From: Deuterostichococcus epilithicus
Lineage: Eukaryota > Chlorophyta > Trebouxiophyceae > Prasiolales > Stichococcaceae
DNA length: 64,000 nt
Direction: 5' to 3'
Assembly (NCBI GenBank): GCA_033439295.1
Contig: JAVTLE010000007.1
Coordinates: forward strand, 1,860,001-1,924,000
Positions 1 through 12,249 of this stretch are shown in pieces. Both the position numbers and the translations under genes were made by a program. The notes beneath the pieces are model-generated. The model ran no database searches and was not told where the DNA came from. It saw only the letters and a program-made list of their open reading frames with translations. Position 1 is the stretch's first letter, and every line of letters begins with the position of its first letter.

Positions 1-3000
1 TATCCTTGCCTTGTCCATGCAGCAGAGCCTGACTGATCGTCGGGCAGCCTGCAGCTCCGGCATGCTGGCTGGCCTATGGTCACACGAATGCTGGCCTCTC
101 TGCAGGTGCCGCGTCCGCCGCCGCGGTCAAGGCGACAGTGGGCCCTAATGCAACCGACAAGATCCCCGACTTCCCCAAGATCGAGGCTGATGCGATCGCA
201 ACGAAAGCCCCTCTGCCGGTGTCGGGTGTGCTGATTTGGAAATTGGAAATTGGAAATATCAATTCGCTGCTGGCACTCACTCCCAATGCAGGCAACCGTG
301 CCTGTCAGCTTGGCAAACGTTGTTCCCGTTGGAGCTGCAATGTGCGGCGGCATGCCGTGCCTACTGCCGGCCACTTCCCCTGCACCAACCCCACATCATG
401 ACTTTACAGCTCTGCAGCCCGAGCGCGTGTGACGAGCAGATTGGGGCCGTGCCGTATTATACTTCAACCAACTGTGTAACACTTTGAATGCTGACGGCCA
501 TCTCATACGCTGCAGGCTCTGCGGCCGCGGCGCAGGCGCTCTTCCTCGCGCAGGCCCTGTCTATCTTCCCAAGGCGTCCCCGCTTCATCCTTGGTGACGC
601 GTTCAACGCGGTCCACGACTTCTTCACTGCGAAGTACAAGGCCAGATACGAGGTGCGTGGTGGTCTCTGCGGGGGGCACCCTCATGGCACCTCCAGGCGG
701 TGTGAGTGACGGGTGCGGCAGCAGCGCTGGAGCTGCGCTCATTCGCCAGTTTTGTGGCGCATGTTGTCGTGCGGCCAACACCTCGACGTCATCTGCGTGT
801 TGCAGGACGAGGAGGGCAACCCCCAGGGCGTGGAAGTCGTGCTGGGCAATGCGTTTGGGGAAGACAAGCGCATGACGGACGAGGGCGTCCTGCACAGCTC
901 CCTCGTGATAACGTCATACCAGGTGCGGCCCGTGGGCTCTGTCTTTCAGTCGGCATTTACTCGAGACGTCCTCAAGGCGCCTCCGAGGAGCAGCTGCTCC
1001 TGCCGAGTGTTGTCGAATGGGATGTGCACTGTCTCTGGATGCAGCTGCGCCCACAGCTGCCGTGCGATCTGCACATGACCGGCGATGTCCGACCGCAGCT
1101 ACCGCGCCACCTGCAACCTGACCTGCTGCAATGCACAGTTCATCCAGTTGCGGACCCTGCGGCGTGGCCCTGAGACGCATATGACTGGTACCTTGCAGAT
1201 CGATTACGACAGGCCCTTCATCTTCTACTTCTCGCCAAAGGGTGCTGGGGTTGCCCACCTCCATGTATGCCTGAGGCTGCCGCAGCAGAGTTTTGCCCAC
1301 TGGTGGTCATGCTGTGCGGCTTCATTTGGCAGCCGGACTGCTGGCATGCAGACTTGACTCTTGAATGAATGATGTGGCAATTGGCTTGCGTGCTGCAGAC
1401 GAGGAGTACGGTTACAAGAAGAAGCATTCGGGGTACGCCGCGCTGCGGCGGTCAATGACGCAGGACGAGATCAAGATGGCCATTGCGGGCGGCGCCAAAA
1501 TGGAGGAGAAGGGGCTCAGCGACATCGTCCTGGTGGGCGCATGAACATGCTCATAACTATCGGATCTGCACGCAGCAGCACAGAGACCTTGTATCACCGT
1601 ATATGCGCGACCCTGCCCTGCCCTACCATGGCACCTGCAGCCGCGGTTTCCTATCAGGTTTCCCAGCTTAAAACTTCGTGCCCACGCCTCTGCTGCAGGT
1701 GCCAGACCGGGACTTTTACCTGTGGCAGGCAGTGAGTCTGTTGCCGCTGCCGCAAAGCCATCAATTTTCAATCATTCAAGGCAACCTATTCCACTGCATA
1801 TCGAGCCCAACAAATGCAGATCTCAAACTGCCTCCTTGTCGATGTTATGGCTGACCAATGCCGTGCAGATCCGAGCATCAACATCAGCACCGACCTTCTT
1901 TCCTGGTGTGATTCCTCCGCACCTCAGTGCAGCATGCAAAGCCATGCTTGCAGCCGTATAGCCGTGCTTCCAAAACACATTCCGTCCGTCAAAGGCAGCA
2001 TGCCTCAGAACATGGCCTGCATCACGCCAGCAAGCGCCTCACGGGCTGAAACCTTTACATCCAGGAGATGCTGCTGCCAATCTGGTCAAACAAATTGTTG
2101 TCACTCCAGCGGCACTGCAGCAACACAAGAGGACGCCTGGCCGCCGCTGCCGATTACTGTGGCAACTCACGAACAGCATTTAGCTGTGTCTATTCCTGTG
2201 CAGTTGCGGAGGTTAGAAATTTGAGCAACACAGGCAGCAAGGCCGAGGACAAGTATTGCATGACCGACGGTACTCAATAACCACCCCTGCTGCCTCTTCT
2301 AAGCACCTGCATCTCGTGCTTGCATGACACTGCACCCGCTACATGCCTACGGCTGCACAACTCGGGCCTCACGTGATGTCTTACCTCCAATCCAGGCGGC
2401 GTTGTGGCCAACAACCCGGTGAGATTTGATGTGGGAGGAGCTCCTCACAGCAGCGAATAAAGAGTTTGTGCCCTTGTGTGAAAGAGTCCTTTTCGTTGCT
2501 GTGCATGTGCTGTCACATGAAAAGCACGTGAGATCTCGACCTCTGACAATGGTGTGCTCCGTCAGGCAATGGCTGCTGTCGCCTTTGCGTCCGGGCGTTA
2601 CAGTGAGGCTTTGACGCTGCACGTCACAAATTTGACTCCCGTGGCACTCAACTGACAGGGCTCTCGCTGATGTCCACACATAAAGGAGTACACGGCCCCG
2701 GTGCACCCTTCAAGCATGGCGCACACTTGCACAGGCGCTCACCTGCGCAGTGCGTCATCATCAGGCGGCAGTCTGTCTAAACTGCAGGGACCAAGTTCGT
2801 TGGTGATGCCGGGAAGCCCTCGTTGGCGGTCCTCTCCATTGGCTGTGGAACTAGCTCGCAGCTCAGGTGTGCTGTTGAGTTCGTAGAGCTACTGCATAGG
2901 CTCACTTGCAAACCGCCATTTTGGAGATGCATGGAGTGGAGAAGTGATGCGCACTTTGACTTCCTAGCTCAGGCATTCCACCGTCGTTGTATGCGCAGCA

Positions 3001-4602
3001 AAGTCAAGTGGGGCAATGGACAGCTGGGCTGGGTGACAGGTGAGGGCATGGCAGGCACTACTGCATGTTGACACATCGACCAGGAGCTCAGAACATACAC
3101 TGCCAGATGTCTTTTCGATGCTCCACTAGACTGTGTCACCCTAAAGAGTTTCCTCGGTCCATGGTCCAGTTTGGCACACTGTTGCAGCACTGAACCTGCT
3201 TGCACCTACGCGTGCAGGCCCCCTTGTCAACATCCTTCAGGGCGGCGCAGGTTGTGACTCTCACCCTTGGAATCGAACACTGGCCCCCTTGCGCATTATC
3301 CGCAGCAAGCCCTCAAGCACCATGCCTCATACATGCTTGGAAGCGGTTTGTAGCTGACCTGGTGACTCGTTTTGTTGTCTTTCCTGTGTCACAGGCGAAC
3401 TGTCCGCCGCACTCAACCAGCACGTGGCCAACGATTGGCCGGTGCGGGTCTGTACCATCCTCTCTTTGTCTGCCGGCGCGCTGACTCCAGGGGCCATCCA
3501 ACTCCAGAGGGGTAGCTATAACACAGAAAACCCCTTCAGAGAGACCTGCGACACTCGGCTTTCCATCTACGATAAGCTGAGATAACCGGTTGCTGACTCG
3601 TTGCACTGCCCACTGCCTGCAGGGGCAGACGGACCGGCAGTTCTTCAGGCTGCAGGTGACGGCGGGTCGGGACAGCATCGAGACCAACTCTGACGAGACG
3701 CTGGCCTACAGCGGGGAGGAGGTGGTTCTGACCAAAGACAGCCAGACGGATCCCCAGTGAGTAACGTTCGCATGCTCACGAGGGGAAATGCTCCAAGACG
3801 GGGTAGGATAAGCCATGGCATGGCTTGGCCGCCGCAGCCGCCCTTGCCGCCTGCTCACACGTACCTCACGTGTCGAGCATGCATGCCCGCACAGACCATG
3901 CCAGCAAAGTTGTCTGTCCCGGTCTTGTATTTGTGAAACGGTGGGCTGATGTGTCGCAAGTTGCATCATTGTGAGCCGCGTCATGTCACGCTGCGACGAG
4001 CCGCACGCGTGTCGCCGCGCAGCACCAAGCCGTTCTGGAGGGCGCTGGAGCTGGCCAGCCCTGCCCTGGGGCCCAACAAGCACCTGTCCTGCAACAAGGT
4101 CCTGGGCAACATGGACGTGGTGAGCCACCGGCAGCCGGCTCCCTTCCCCGCCATGCATCCTTCCCGTTCGTGCAAAGACATTTGCGCTTTCTTCCGGGCC
4201 TCAGCGCCTCGGCCAGTCCACTGACCATGTGCAGACCCACGAATGAGGAGGCGCGTGTGCAGCACGGCAACTTGGCATCTTGTCCCGTGCACAGGTGGAC
4301 GACAAATATGCCCTGCTTGGCATCGGGTGCGCTGCGCCCCCGCCACTTGCAATTTCTGCAACGATGCACAATTGCGCACGTGTGGTGCGACAAATGTCGT
4401 GCGCCGCACCACATCCTTGCACTCTCATCAACTCGGTCGAACCCATGCCGCCCATGCCTCACCAGTAGTGATGCAGGCTGCGTCACCGTCGATGCTGCGC
4501 TGCAGGCATGCCATGGCGCAGGACCCGGACGTCCGGGAGAAGCTGCAGTACTGGGTCGGCACCTTCATTTTGTCCAATGCCAACAGGCCGCTGCGGGGCT
4601 GA
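1..4602 (+). CDS. Patatin-like phospholipase, 5' end outside window
   Basis: Lipid acyl hydrolase of the patatin family, which cuts acyl chains from membrane or storage lipids with a Ser-Asp dyad. The first exons, with the GXSXG serine, lie before the window. Exons I can place: 106-225, 516-652, 806-922, 1199-1241, 1399-1532, 1699-1731, 1869-1905, 2204-2269, 2396-2418, 2566-2602, 2787-2866, 2999-3032, then about 3396-3480, 3624-3758, 4020-4122, 4296-4338 and 4506-4602. Family marks in order are ITSYQIDYDRPFIFYF, IRASTSAPTFFPG, the dyad block TDGGVVANNP, LAVLSIGCGTSS and TDRQFFRLQ. The dyad Asp ends one exon and the rest of the block sits on a 23-base micro-exon. The protein ends in NRPLRG. 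Family is clear from the dyad block; subfamily and location are not known, and exon edges after 3032 are approximate. Confidence 0.85.
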
Positions 4603-5294
4603 GCAGGGCGTAGGGCTCCTGTCCGCTGCCCGACCTGGCCTGGGGCTGTGCGCTCGGCCGCGTGCGGCAGCTGCGCGCTGCGCTGTGCCGGGGCACGGCG
4701 CTCAAGTGCTGGGCAGCTGCGCTAGGCCCTGGGGGCGCAGCGGCGGCGGAGGTGACGGCAGCTGGGCGTAATGTCGTGAGAGTGTATGGCGATTTGGGGC
4801 TCGCAAACTTGCGATTGTGCATTGAAGTGTCCTTCCTCGAGTTTTCCCTTTCTCGGTCTTCCTGTGTGCCTGCAACAACCTGTGGCGCTCTTCCATGGGC
4901 GGCTTCCTTTGTCTATGCTGTGCTAATACATGACTACCGCATTTGATGTATTTGAGATTTCAATTTTGGTGGTCATGTGAGCTTGAAGGTGACTGGCCGC
5001 ATGTTGCGAAGCACTTGGTGAGGAGAACTGCTGCCAACATTGCCAGCAGCAACGTGTGCCTTGTCGTTTCGATTGTGCGCTGTGCATTATGATGTGTAGT
5101 GCCAATTCGAAGAGGTTGTTTGGTGCGAATATGTAAATCAAGTCGTCACTGCTTATGTCACTCATGTCCGTTCACTCAACCACGTCCGTCTTCCAGCACG
5201 TGCTGCTGTCCGTCTCGACCGTCTCGCACACTACCCATGATTCTTACACAACATAGACTTGATTTGGCAGATGCCTATACGCGCGCACACCCAG
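4603..5294. other. Intergenic, between convergent 3' ends
   Basis: About 690 bases between the stop codons of the patatin gene (+) and YJU2 (-). It is more AT-rich than the flanking exons. A TGTAA, the usual green-algal poly(A) signal, lies near 5131-5135 and may end the patatin transcript. I see no coding exon here. Confidence 0.5.
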
Positions 5295-8195
5295 TCATGT
5301 CTCGCTGTCATCGCTGCCGTAGTCACCCAACAGCCCTGTAAGGCCGGCACCGCCGCCACTGGAGCTTGCGGGACTGCCGCCGCCTGCCTGCTCTGGCGCC
5401 ACCGCCACTTTCTTGGCTGCTGGCTCTGCTGCACTGAGGCCCGCGTCCTCTGCAGGCCGCTTGACGGGCTGCACGGAGGCATCGGCTCCTGCGACGGCGC
5501 CACTGCCCGCTCCACCGCCGCTACCATTCTGCTGCCTGCCATCAGCTGCCGCCGCAGCTGGCGCCGCCTGCTTCGGCTTGACCGCAAATCTGGGCCGTAT
5601 CGCCAGGCGCGCTGCCAGCGGCGGCTTTCTGTCTGCCGGCTTTTCTGGCGGCGCCGCCTCTGCCGCGGCCGCCGCACCCGCGCCGCCGTCCCATTGCTCG
5701 TTCCTGGTGAAGGAGGCCGCGCCGGGCGCTGCCGCCGCGACGGCCAGCGCGGCGCTGGCTGCAGACTCGTCCACCCGCTGCACCTGTCGGGATGCAGCGG
5801 CATTTGAATGAGGCATTGTCCAGCAATGCTGCCAGGACGCACGGCCATGACCCGGGAATACCATAGAGTACTGCACATTAAACTTCGATAAACCATGCCA
5901 GCAATTGTGGGCGCTGGATTGCCGCAAGCTGACCAGCAGCTTCGAGCTGGGCAGCGCTTGAACGTGCATGCGAGCCTAGCGGCAACGCCAGGATCGTGAG
6001 TTACACATATAGTACATATACCCTTCCCAGTCTGATCTCACCAACGAAATCAGCTGTGAAGCGCACCTGCGAGGCGCGCTGCTGGAAGATCTTGCGGATC
6101 ATCTCCGCATCTTCCTCCTCCATCACCTCCTCGTCCGTTTTCGCAGATCTCCGCAGCGCTGCCAGCGCCGCGTCCGTGTTGACGCTGCCATGCCGCGAAT
6201 TCAGCGCCTGCGCCGCAGAGTCGGGATCAAAAGTGAAAAGTGCTGTGCATCAAAAGCTGCTCAGTAGGATGTGGCGGCAGGCAGTGCACCAAGGAGGCCT
6301 GCCCTAGGTGCGCCGCCAACTTCTGCGTTGTTGAGCGCATTGTTGGGCGAGGTAACCCTCGAGGCCAGCCAGGGCATGGAGTGCGGCGCCGGCGGCGCCA
6401 GGAGTGCGTCTCTAAACAGCAGTGAACGCTCAACTGCACCTGCTAGCCCTGCCACGCTCGAGGGGCATAGGCCTTTCGCAAGCGGGGTTGTTGTTCACGA
6501 CTCGATTCAGAGGACCACATGCGATTTGGAGCAGCGGGCCACGCCCACACACCAAGCTGCACCCCCCACTGTGAACCCTGTTCTGAAGCACAGTCTGCCG
6601 CCAAGTCGCACCCGCAGCTCCTCGAGTGCGTCCGTGATGTCCATCTCAAACTTGGCACCATGCACATCTCAACCCGAAACCCTTCTGAAACCTACCACAC
6701 CTGCAGCTCCGGCAGCGCATCCCTGGGCGCACTCATCATGTCCACCTCCACCTCTCAGCCGAGGTAATCACAGTTCAGACCGACTGAGCCAGACTAAACC
6801 ATTTTGTCAAGATTTCTGGTGTCGTTCCAGTGCTCACCTGCAGCTCTTCCAGCGCGTCCATGATGTCCATCTCCACCTTGGAGTCGTTGGTGCGGTTCTC
6901 CAGCGCCTTCATCGCGTTGCCCCGCTCCTCATCCTCCCGCGCCGTGACCGCCTCCGCCACCGTCTGCGGCACAGGATGCGGTCCACCCAAGAGCGTCAGT
7001 GTCTCCACCTCCTGTCCTGTCCTGTCCTGGCGACGCGCCGTCAGACGGCAGCCGAGACTGAGCCGCGCCCTGTCGACGCCACCCCGGACAGACACGCCCG
7101 CCCCTGCTCCTTGACTGGCAGAGCGGAAACGCATCCATCGGCAGCACCTGTTCCGTATCTCAAGTGTCCACACCGGCGCGTGTGCAACGGGTCCCCATGG
7201 CACGCGCTCGCACAGTCCAGGCCTTGGCAGCCGGGCCGGCGCGCTGACCGCTGCACACGACAGAGACACGGCGCCTGCTGCCAACCCGTCACACGGCACA
7301 CTCAGCTCACCTTGTCCTTGTCGCGCCAGGGCTCGTAGTTGCGAGTGGCGCCTTGCTCCATGGCGTAGTCGCTGTTTTTGGGGTCCGTCTTCATGGTGAT
7401 CTCCGCGGAGCAGTTTTTGCAGTGGAAATAGAAGCGGAAGATTTTGATGCCCAGGTAGTCCTCCCCCACAACATCCTGCAGGGGTGTGGGAATCTGTAGC
7501 GGCAGGCCGCTCGCACAAGATGCAAGCACGAAAAGATGCAAGGACGAGGCGAAGCTGAGACGCGAGTGTGGACGATTGGCGTTCAGCTGTGAATGTGTGT
7601 GCAGCCACTGGGGCGCGAACCCTGATAATGCCGTCGAGCAGTTTCCTCGGTCGGGTAGCAAGCACATATGTCATGCAGGTGCGCGGCAGAGGTGGCGGCA
7701 GCCGCACCTCCATGCGCATGGTGAACTTGGTCCCCTTGTACATGTAGTTGCCGCAGGTGTTGCAGCGCACGCTCATGGCGAGCATCATGCGCACCTGCGG
7801 TGCGGATTCAGACCTTGATCAGTTACAGCAGGCAGGTGTTCGCCTGCAGCGCAGCCAGCACTCCACCATGTGGGTGGGCCTTGTGGCAGCTCGGCTCGAT
7901 GGGCCCAGCAGCTGCCGCAGCTTGCCGTCAGCTGACACACAGAAGCGCGGCGCAGCGGGGGGGGCGCAACTCACCTTCATCTGCGCATCTTTGTTGCCGC
8001 GCTGCCCGCGGGGCAGCTTGGCAGGGTCAAAGTCCGGCGGGTAGTACTGCGAGAGACGAAGAAACAGGTCAGCCAGAGTGGGGTACTGTTTGCCGGCCGC
8101 CCGACGCCGAGGGAGATGCAGTGACGTCCGAGGTCGCAGCCACGCTGAACGTAGCGCCGCAGTCTCACCTTGTTGAGCACTTTGCGCTCTCCCAT
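5295..8195 (-). CDS. YJU2: YJU2/CWC16 (CCDC94) pre-mRNA splicing factor
   Basis: Step-one splicing factor that joins the Prp19-associated spliceosome and helps the branch-site attack. The reading starts at MGERKVLNK (8169-8195), followed by exons 7975-8046 ([12 protein letters not shown]), 7708-7794 (with [14 protein letters not shown]), about 7312-7479 ([13 protein letters not shown], then [13 protein letters not shown] and EQGATRNY) and further exons near 6838-6965, 6050-6215 and 5295-5790. The two CxxC pairs (CNTC, CKNC) form the family's zinc site. The C-terminal third is an Ala/Gly-rich tail with [10 protein letters not shown] and ends in [12 protein letters not shown], as in other YJU2 proteins. 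It is divergent with SAE1. The intron at about 6216-6837 carries two degraded copies of the adjoining exon end (see repeats). Confidence 0.93.
6613..6886 (-). repeat. Exon-edge echoes in a YJU2 intron
   Basis: The YJU2 exon ending at 6838 has its last ~45 bases (6838-6886, coding [11 protein letters not shown]) repeated in degraded form downstream on the gene strand, at about 6701-6752 and 6613-6656. All three share the core that reads GAGCTGC on the gene strand at the exon end and GGACATGA or GGACATCA further in. The 6701 copy keeps an intact CTGCAG/GTGTGG-like donor. The copies sit within one intron, so they are not needed for the normal protein. Confidence 0.75.
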
Positions 8196-8823
8196 GGCTG
8201 CTAGCTTTCTGGAGAGCTGTACAGAGCCCCTTCAACTCTCTCCTGGGCAGCCCTGCGTGCGGCTGCTGTTTGTCTGCTGGGGCGTGCGTCTGGTGCAAGC
8301 CCTTGAGCTCACCCCGTCAGCGACACCACAAAGCTGACGAGTTGACAGCCCAGATTGCAAATCAGCTTGGTGGACTAGGTGGCAAGGTTTCGGAAGGTGA
8401 TGTCTCCCGCACTTGCTGGGACCTCGACGCCCGGCTGAATAGAAGGTGCTCAAACACTCAGATTTGGAACGTTTGCTGCTCTGTCTGCTGCTGCTAGAAA
8501 GCTGCAGCGGCCTAGTGGGTTCACTCGTCGCAGTGCATGCAATACACACCCTGCTGATGCGGAATAGCTCTGGCGCAATTTGCCTGCTGAAAGCTCACTC
8601 ACACACGCAAAAGAGTCTCAAAGCGGTTTTCATTGGTGTATCAGCTTGGGTTGACCTGCTGACGCTCTGTTAGTATCGTCTTGCACAATTCGATCCTTTC
8701 AAATCCTGCCAACCAAATCGGACAGCTCGTGCTATCAGCGATCCAAAAGTGCACGAGATCATCTTATCAGTGCCTGTGACGATCATCCGACCCATTTGTC
8801 GTCAGCACCAGAGCTGGTTCGTC
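8196..8823. promoter_or_regulatory. Divergent promoter region, YJU2 / SAE1
   Basis: About 630 bases between the start codons of YJU2 (-) and SAE1 (+). It must hold both 5' leaders and promoters. I see no TATA box I would trust and no coding exon. Short Thr/Leu-type open frames here have no family marks. Confidence 0.5.
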
Positions 8824-10856
8824 ATGGCGGCATTGTCCAAGGCGGAGGCTGCGGTATATGACAGGCAGATCCGCGTGTGGGGCGTCGACACACAGCAGAG
8901 GTGCATTCATTCTCCTTGTACCTTTGCAGCAGTTTGTGCCGAGGTTTGTTCCTATCCACGTTTAGTATTCGATGACATGCAACACACAATCTTGACGACA
9001 TTGACCATGCGTCCGCCATCCACGCAGGCTCAATGCGGCCAAGGTCTTGATCGCCGGCGGCGGCGGCCTCGTCGCTGAGGTGCGGCTTGCGGCGGCACAC
9101 TCTGCCCTTTGCTGCCGCAACAGGCACATCTGGCATGGATGACCGGCACTTGCATGTGGGGAAACACAGCTGCTTGGGCCATCAGCGCCGCATGATATGC
9201 GCTAAATAGCCAGCCGAAGCAGCGAGGTGGTCGAGGCGATGTTCAAAACGTGCAGATGGCGAAGAACTATCGGCAGCGCTTAATCATTCTTTTGTGCAGG
9301 TGGCAAAGAATGTCGTGCTGGCAGGTGCCGGCTTGGTGGCCCTGATGGACGACACGCCGTGCGTTGCAGCGCCAGGCACCAGCTTCCTGTTGCTAGCCGA
9401 TGCGCCCGCCGACCAAACGTGTGTGCCCTGTGCTGCCTTGTGCTGCCATTGCTGGAGATCTGCAGGGACGAAGGACAGCCCTCGAAAGTCTGCGGTGTAT
9501 CTCTGGCGTTTGCAGCGCCTCGTGTGGTCAGGGAACTGCCCCTCGCAAAGAGGGAGCCACTGCTCGGCCGTGCTTGCAGGGTTGCGCAGGTCAGCGTGGC
9601 CACGCTGCAGGAGATGAACCCGCTGGTGAAGGTGTTGCTGGTGCCAGGTGCGCGAGGATATCAGTCATGTTCAATTCGGGGTGACGGCAGGTCCCACCTT
9701 GGACACGGCAGCTGCGCCGTTTGCCCACTGTACCGCAGCTGACGTCAGAGCTGCGAATGCATGATATTCTTCCCGATGATGTGGACACCCCCAGTCGACC
9801 TGCACATCGACTCAGAACAGCTGGATAGAACCATCCTCCGACTGTGTTAGGGTCGGCCGCGGCGGCGAGCGACGAGGACTTCCTGTCCGGCTTCGACGTA
9901 CTGCTGCTGGTCAGCCCCTCACTGGCGCTGCTGCGGCGGTATGACGAGGCGTGCGCCCGAGCCGGCCTGGCATTCTTTGCCGCCACCAGCCGCGGCGCAT
10001 GCAGCTTCCTGTTCGCCAACCTGCACTCGCATACCTATGCGTCCACAGTGTGATCTCCGACGCCTTGCAGAACTGCGGTCCAATGCTGCAGTGCAATCGA
10101 TGTGGCCCTCGTATCTGAAAAAAATTGTTTCACCTGTAGTGACCGTGCTGTGCTGAGATTAACCTGAACAGTCCTGTGAGTTCCCGATGCAGCGTGCTCA
10201 GTCCAAGCTGGGCACCATCGTATGCGATTACCGTCTGTGCCTACAGGAGAAGCAGGACGGCATAGCGAAGGCGGGGCAGCGGACGGCGCAGTTCTGCAGC
10301 CTGGCGGAGGCGCTGCAGCAGCCCTGGAGCAGCCTGCGCCCCAAGCGCACCCACGAGCTGTACTATGGGCTCAGAGGTGCTGCACCCATTTCCTGACCGC
10401 TGAGAGGTGCTGTTTTACTCTGCATCTCCAAGGCACCGTGTCGTCAGGAGGTTGTGTTGTGAGGCATGCATATTGCAGTTGCGCGCTATGGTGAGGCAGA
10501 TGCGCTGCCCACAGCATGCTGATACCAATCCTGCGTGGCGCTGTACAGTCATTTCGCAGTGGGAGGCTGCGCACCCACTGCAGCCGCAGCCGGAGGACGC
10601 GGCGGCGCTGGAGCAGCTGGCCAGGCAGACGGCGGCGGCGGCAGGAACACAACCAGAGCAGACAGCGCGGGTCGCAGCGGAGTATGCATTCAGCACCGGG
10701 GAGCTGCCGCCAGTGAATGCGGTGCTCGGCGGCGTGCTCGCGAACGAGGTGTTGAAGGCCATCTCGCACAAGGGGGAGCCCATCAATAACTTCTTCTTCT
10801 ACAGCCTGTCGACCGGCGTGGGGCAGATAGAGACGGTCCGGCCGCCAACCGCTTGA
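8824..10856 (+). CDS. SAE1: SUMO-activating enzyme subunit 1 (SAE1/AOS1)
   Basis: Non-catalytic half of the SUMO E1, which pairs with SAE2/UBA2 to adenylate SUMO in the nucleus. The start MAALSKAEAAVYDRQIRVWG carries the family signature YDRQIR.WG. The next exons read LNAAKVLIAGGGGLVAE, then VAKNVVLAGAGLVALMDD (nucleotide-fold start), then LQEMNPLVKVLLVPG near 9600-9648, the FDVLLLVSP and LAFFAATSRGACSF segments (9849-10040), a linker exon (about 10249-10375), and a last exon (about 10556-10856). The last exon holds PPVNAVLGGVLANEVLKAIS and NNFFFYSLSTGVG, the usual SAE1 end. As expected for SAE1 there is no catalytic cysteine domain. A short echo of the exon end GCTCAGAGGTGCTG recurs at about 10401-10414. 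Confidence 0.93.
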
Positions 10857-11300
10857 GAAGTGTAGCTCGTACCTGATCATGATACATTGCAGCAATCTGT
10901 CAATTGTATCGCATGCCGTTGAAGTGCCGTAGTCCATGCTCTGGAAATCGACAAGCGTCAAGGCTGCAGCCGCCGATTCCGCCGATTGCAAAATCAGTTC
11001 AGGGTTTACCGCGCCAGGGCAAGGAGGCACTTGCTGCAGTCGACCCACACAAACGTTGGACATCATCTTGATCCCACGTAAGCCTTCGCCTCGATTGACC
11101 TGGCGACGCCGGCGCGGCGGTGCTGGGGTCAAAGGTGTGGTTGCGGGTGATGCTATGCGACAATGTGGTTCAACCCCAAGGAGTAGTGCGGATGCCTGTC
11201 CTGCATGCGCTACTCTCTACTTGTCCGTCCATATAGCCGGAGAGGATTCTCGCATCATGCTGCAGGTCGCCGAGGGAGGAGCCCCGGAACGCCTAGCACC
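10857..11300. other. Intergenic between SAE1 and QCR8
   Basis: About 440 bases separating two genes on the same strand. It should hold the SAE1 3' end and the QCR8 promoter. I see no exon or conserved site. Confidence 0.45.
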
Positions 11301-11727
11301 ATGGGCAAGGTGCCTGTGCGCCTCAAGGAGGTGGTGTACACCGTGTCGCCTTTCGAGGTCACCATCATGAATGGTCTGATCAAAGATTTCCCCAAGAAGG
11401 TCCACAAGAACCTGAGCGAGGTGAGGACGGCCGCGGTTGCAGGAAGGAGACGTGCAAGAGCTTGCGTGACAAGGCACAGCTAGTGACCCACTTTCCCATC
11501 CCGTCGTGACCGCAGAAAGGCTGGGACATCTCGCTCTTCTGCGTCCTGCCGACAGCCGCCGTCGTCTGGTGAGGTCCCCACCTGCCTGTGCTGCGGTTGT
11601 TCCTGTGCTGCGCTGCCGGTCACTGCGCTGCCAGTTGCTGTGGCGGAACGAAGAAGCAGTTCGGCAGCTGCTGTGCAGGTACGCGGAGAACTTCAGGGAG
11701 AAGGAAAAGCTGGAGCACCGGTACTGA
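11301..11727 (+). CDS. QCR8: Cytochrome bc1 complex subunit 8 (QCR8)
   Basis: Small subunit of mitochondrial complex III, spanning the inner membrane once. Three exons, 11301-11420, 11516-11568 and 11679-11727, add up to exactly 222 bases, giving 73 residues, close to the plant length of 72. The start MGKVPVRLKEVVYTVSPFE matches the plant form, and the end ENFREKEKLEHRY is the family's hallmark tail. The middle exon (DISLFCVLPTAAVVW) is the membrane helix. All three splice junctions are clean GT-AG and keep frame. No targeting peptide is expected for this subunit. Very confident. Confidence 0.96.
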
Positions 11728-12249
11728 TGAATTGGAAGCATGGCGGCACGAGGCACTTTCCCCCGGGCCACCGCTTCTGGCGGTCTGACCAGCATTCGGG
11801 AGATGGACATGCGGACTGCTCCACATCTCGGGAGGCCTACTGATGAGGAGAGCCTTCTCGTTGGAGCTCCGCTGGCAGACTGGCAGTGCAGTGCGGGGGC
11901 GACCGATTGGGTGTGAACGCCAGGTGTGCAGCGCATGTCACTGGTTGCCCATGCAAACCGCAATGCGTTTGGAGAAACGCAGACAAACTCATGTTTGGAG
12001 GACGTGTATGTTTGAGCCCGACGTCCACGAAATCGGCTGCAAATCCCCACTGCATCTCCAGACGACAGGCGGATACATAGGCTGTAGACATGAGCAACGC
12101 CCGATGCGGAGGAACTCGCATGCTTTCCTTTTACCGCGCACTGAGTCCAACTTCAGCACGCAACTCATTTGTTGGACTTTGGGTTTCTCACAAACACAGT
12201 TCACTAGCTTGGGAGTGCAAGACACCGATTCCGCGAGCAGTCCCAGTGC
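11728..12249. other. Intergenic, convergent QCR8 / U2SURP 3' ends
   Basis: About 520 bases between two stop codons that face each other. It holds both 3' untranslated regions. The open frames seen here (for example 11843-12439 +) run through the antisense of the U2SURP arginine-serine exon and are not genes. Confidence 0.5.

Noticed and set aside
6271-7338. 355-codon + strand open frame opposite YJU2
   Set aside because: It is the antisense of YJU2 exons and introns. GC-rich coding DNA commonly leaves the opposite strand open, and the frame shows no domain.
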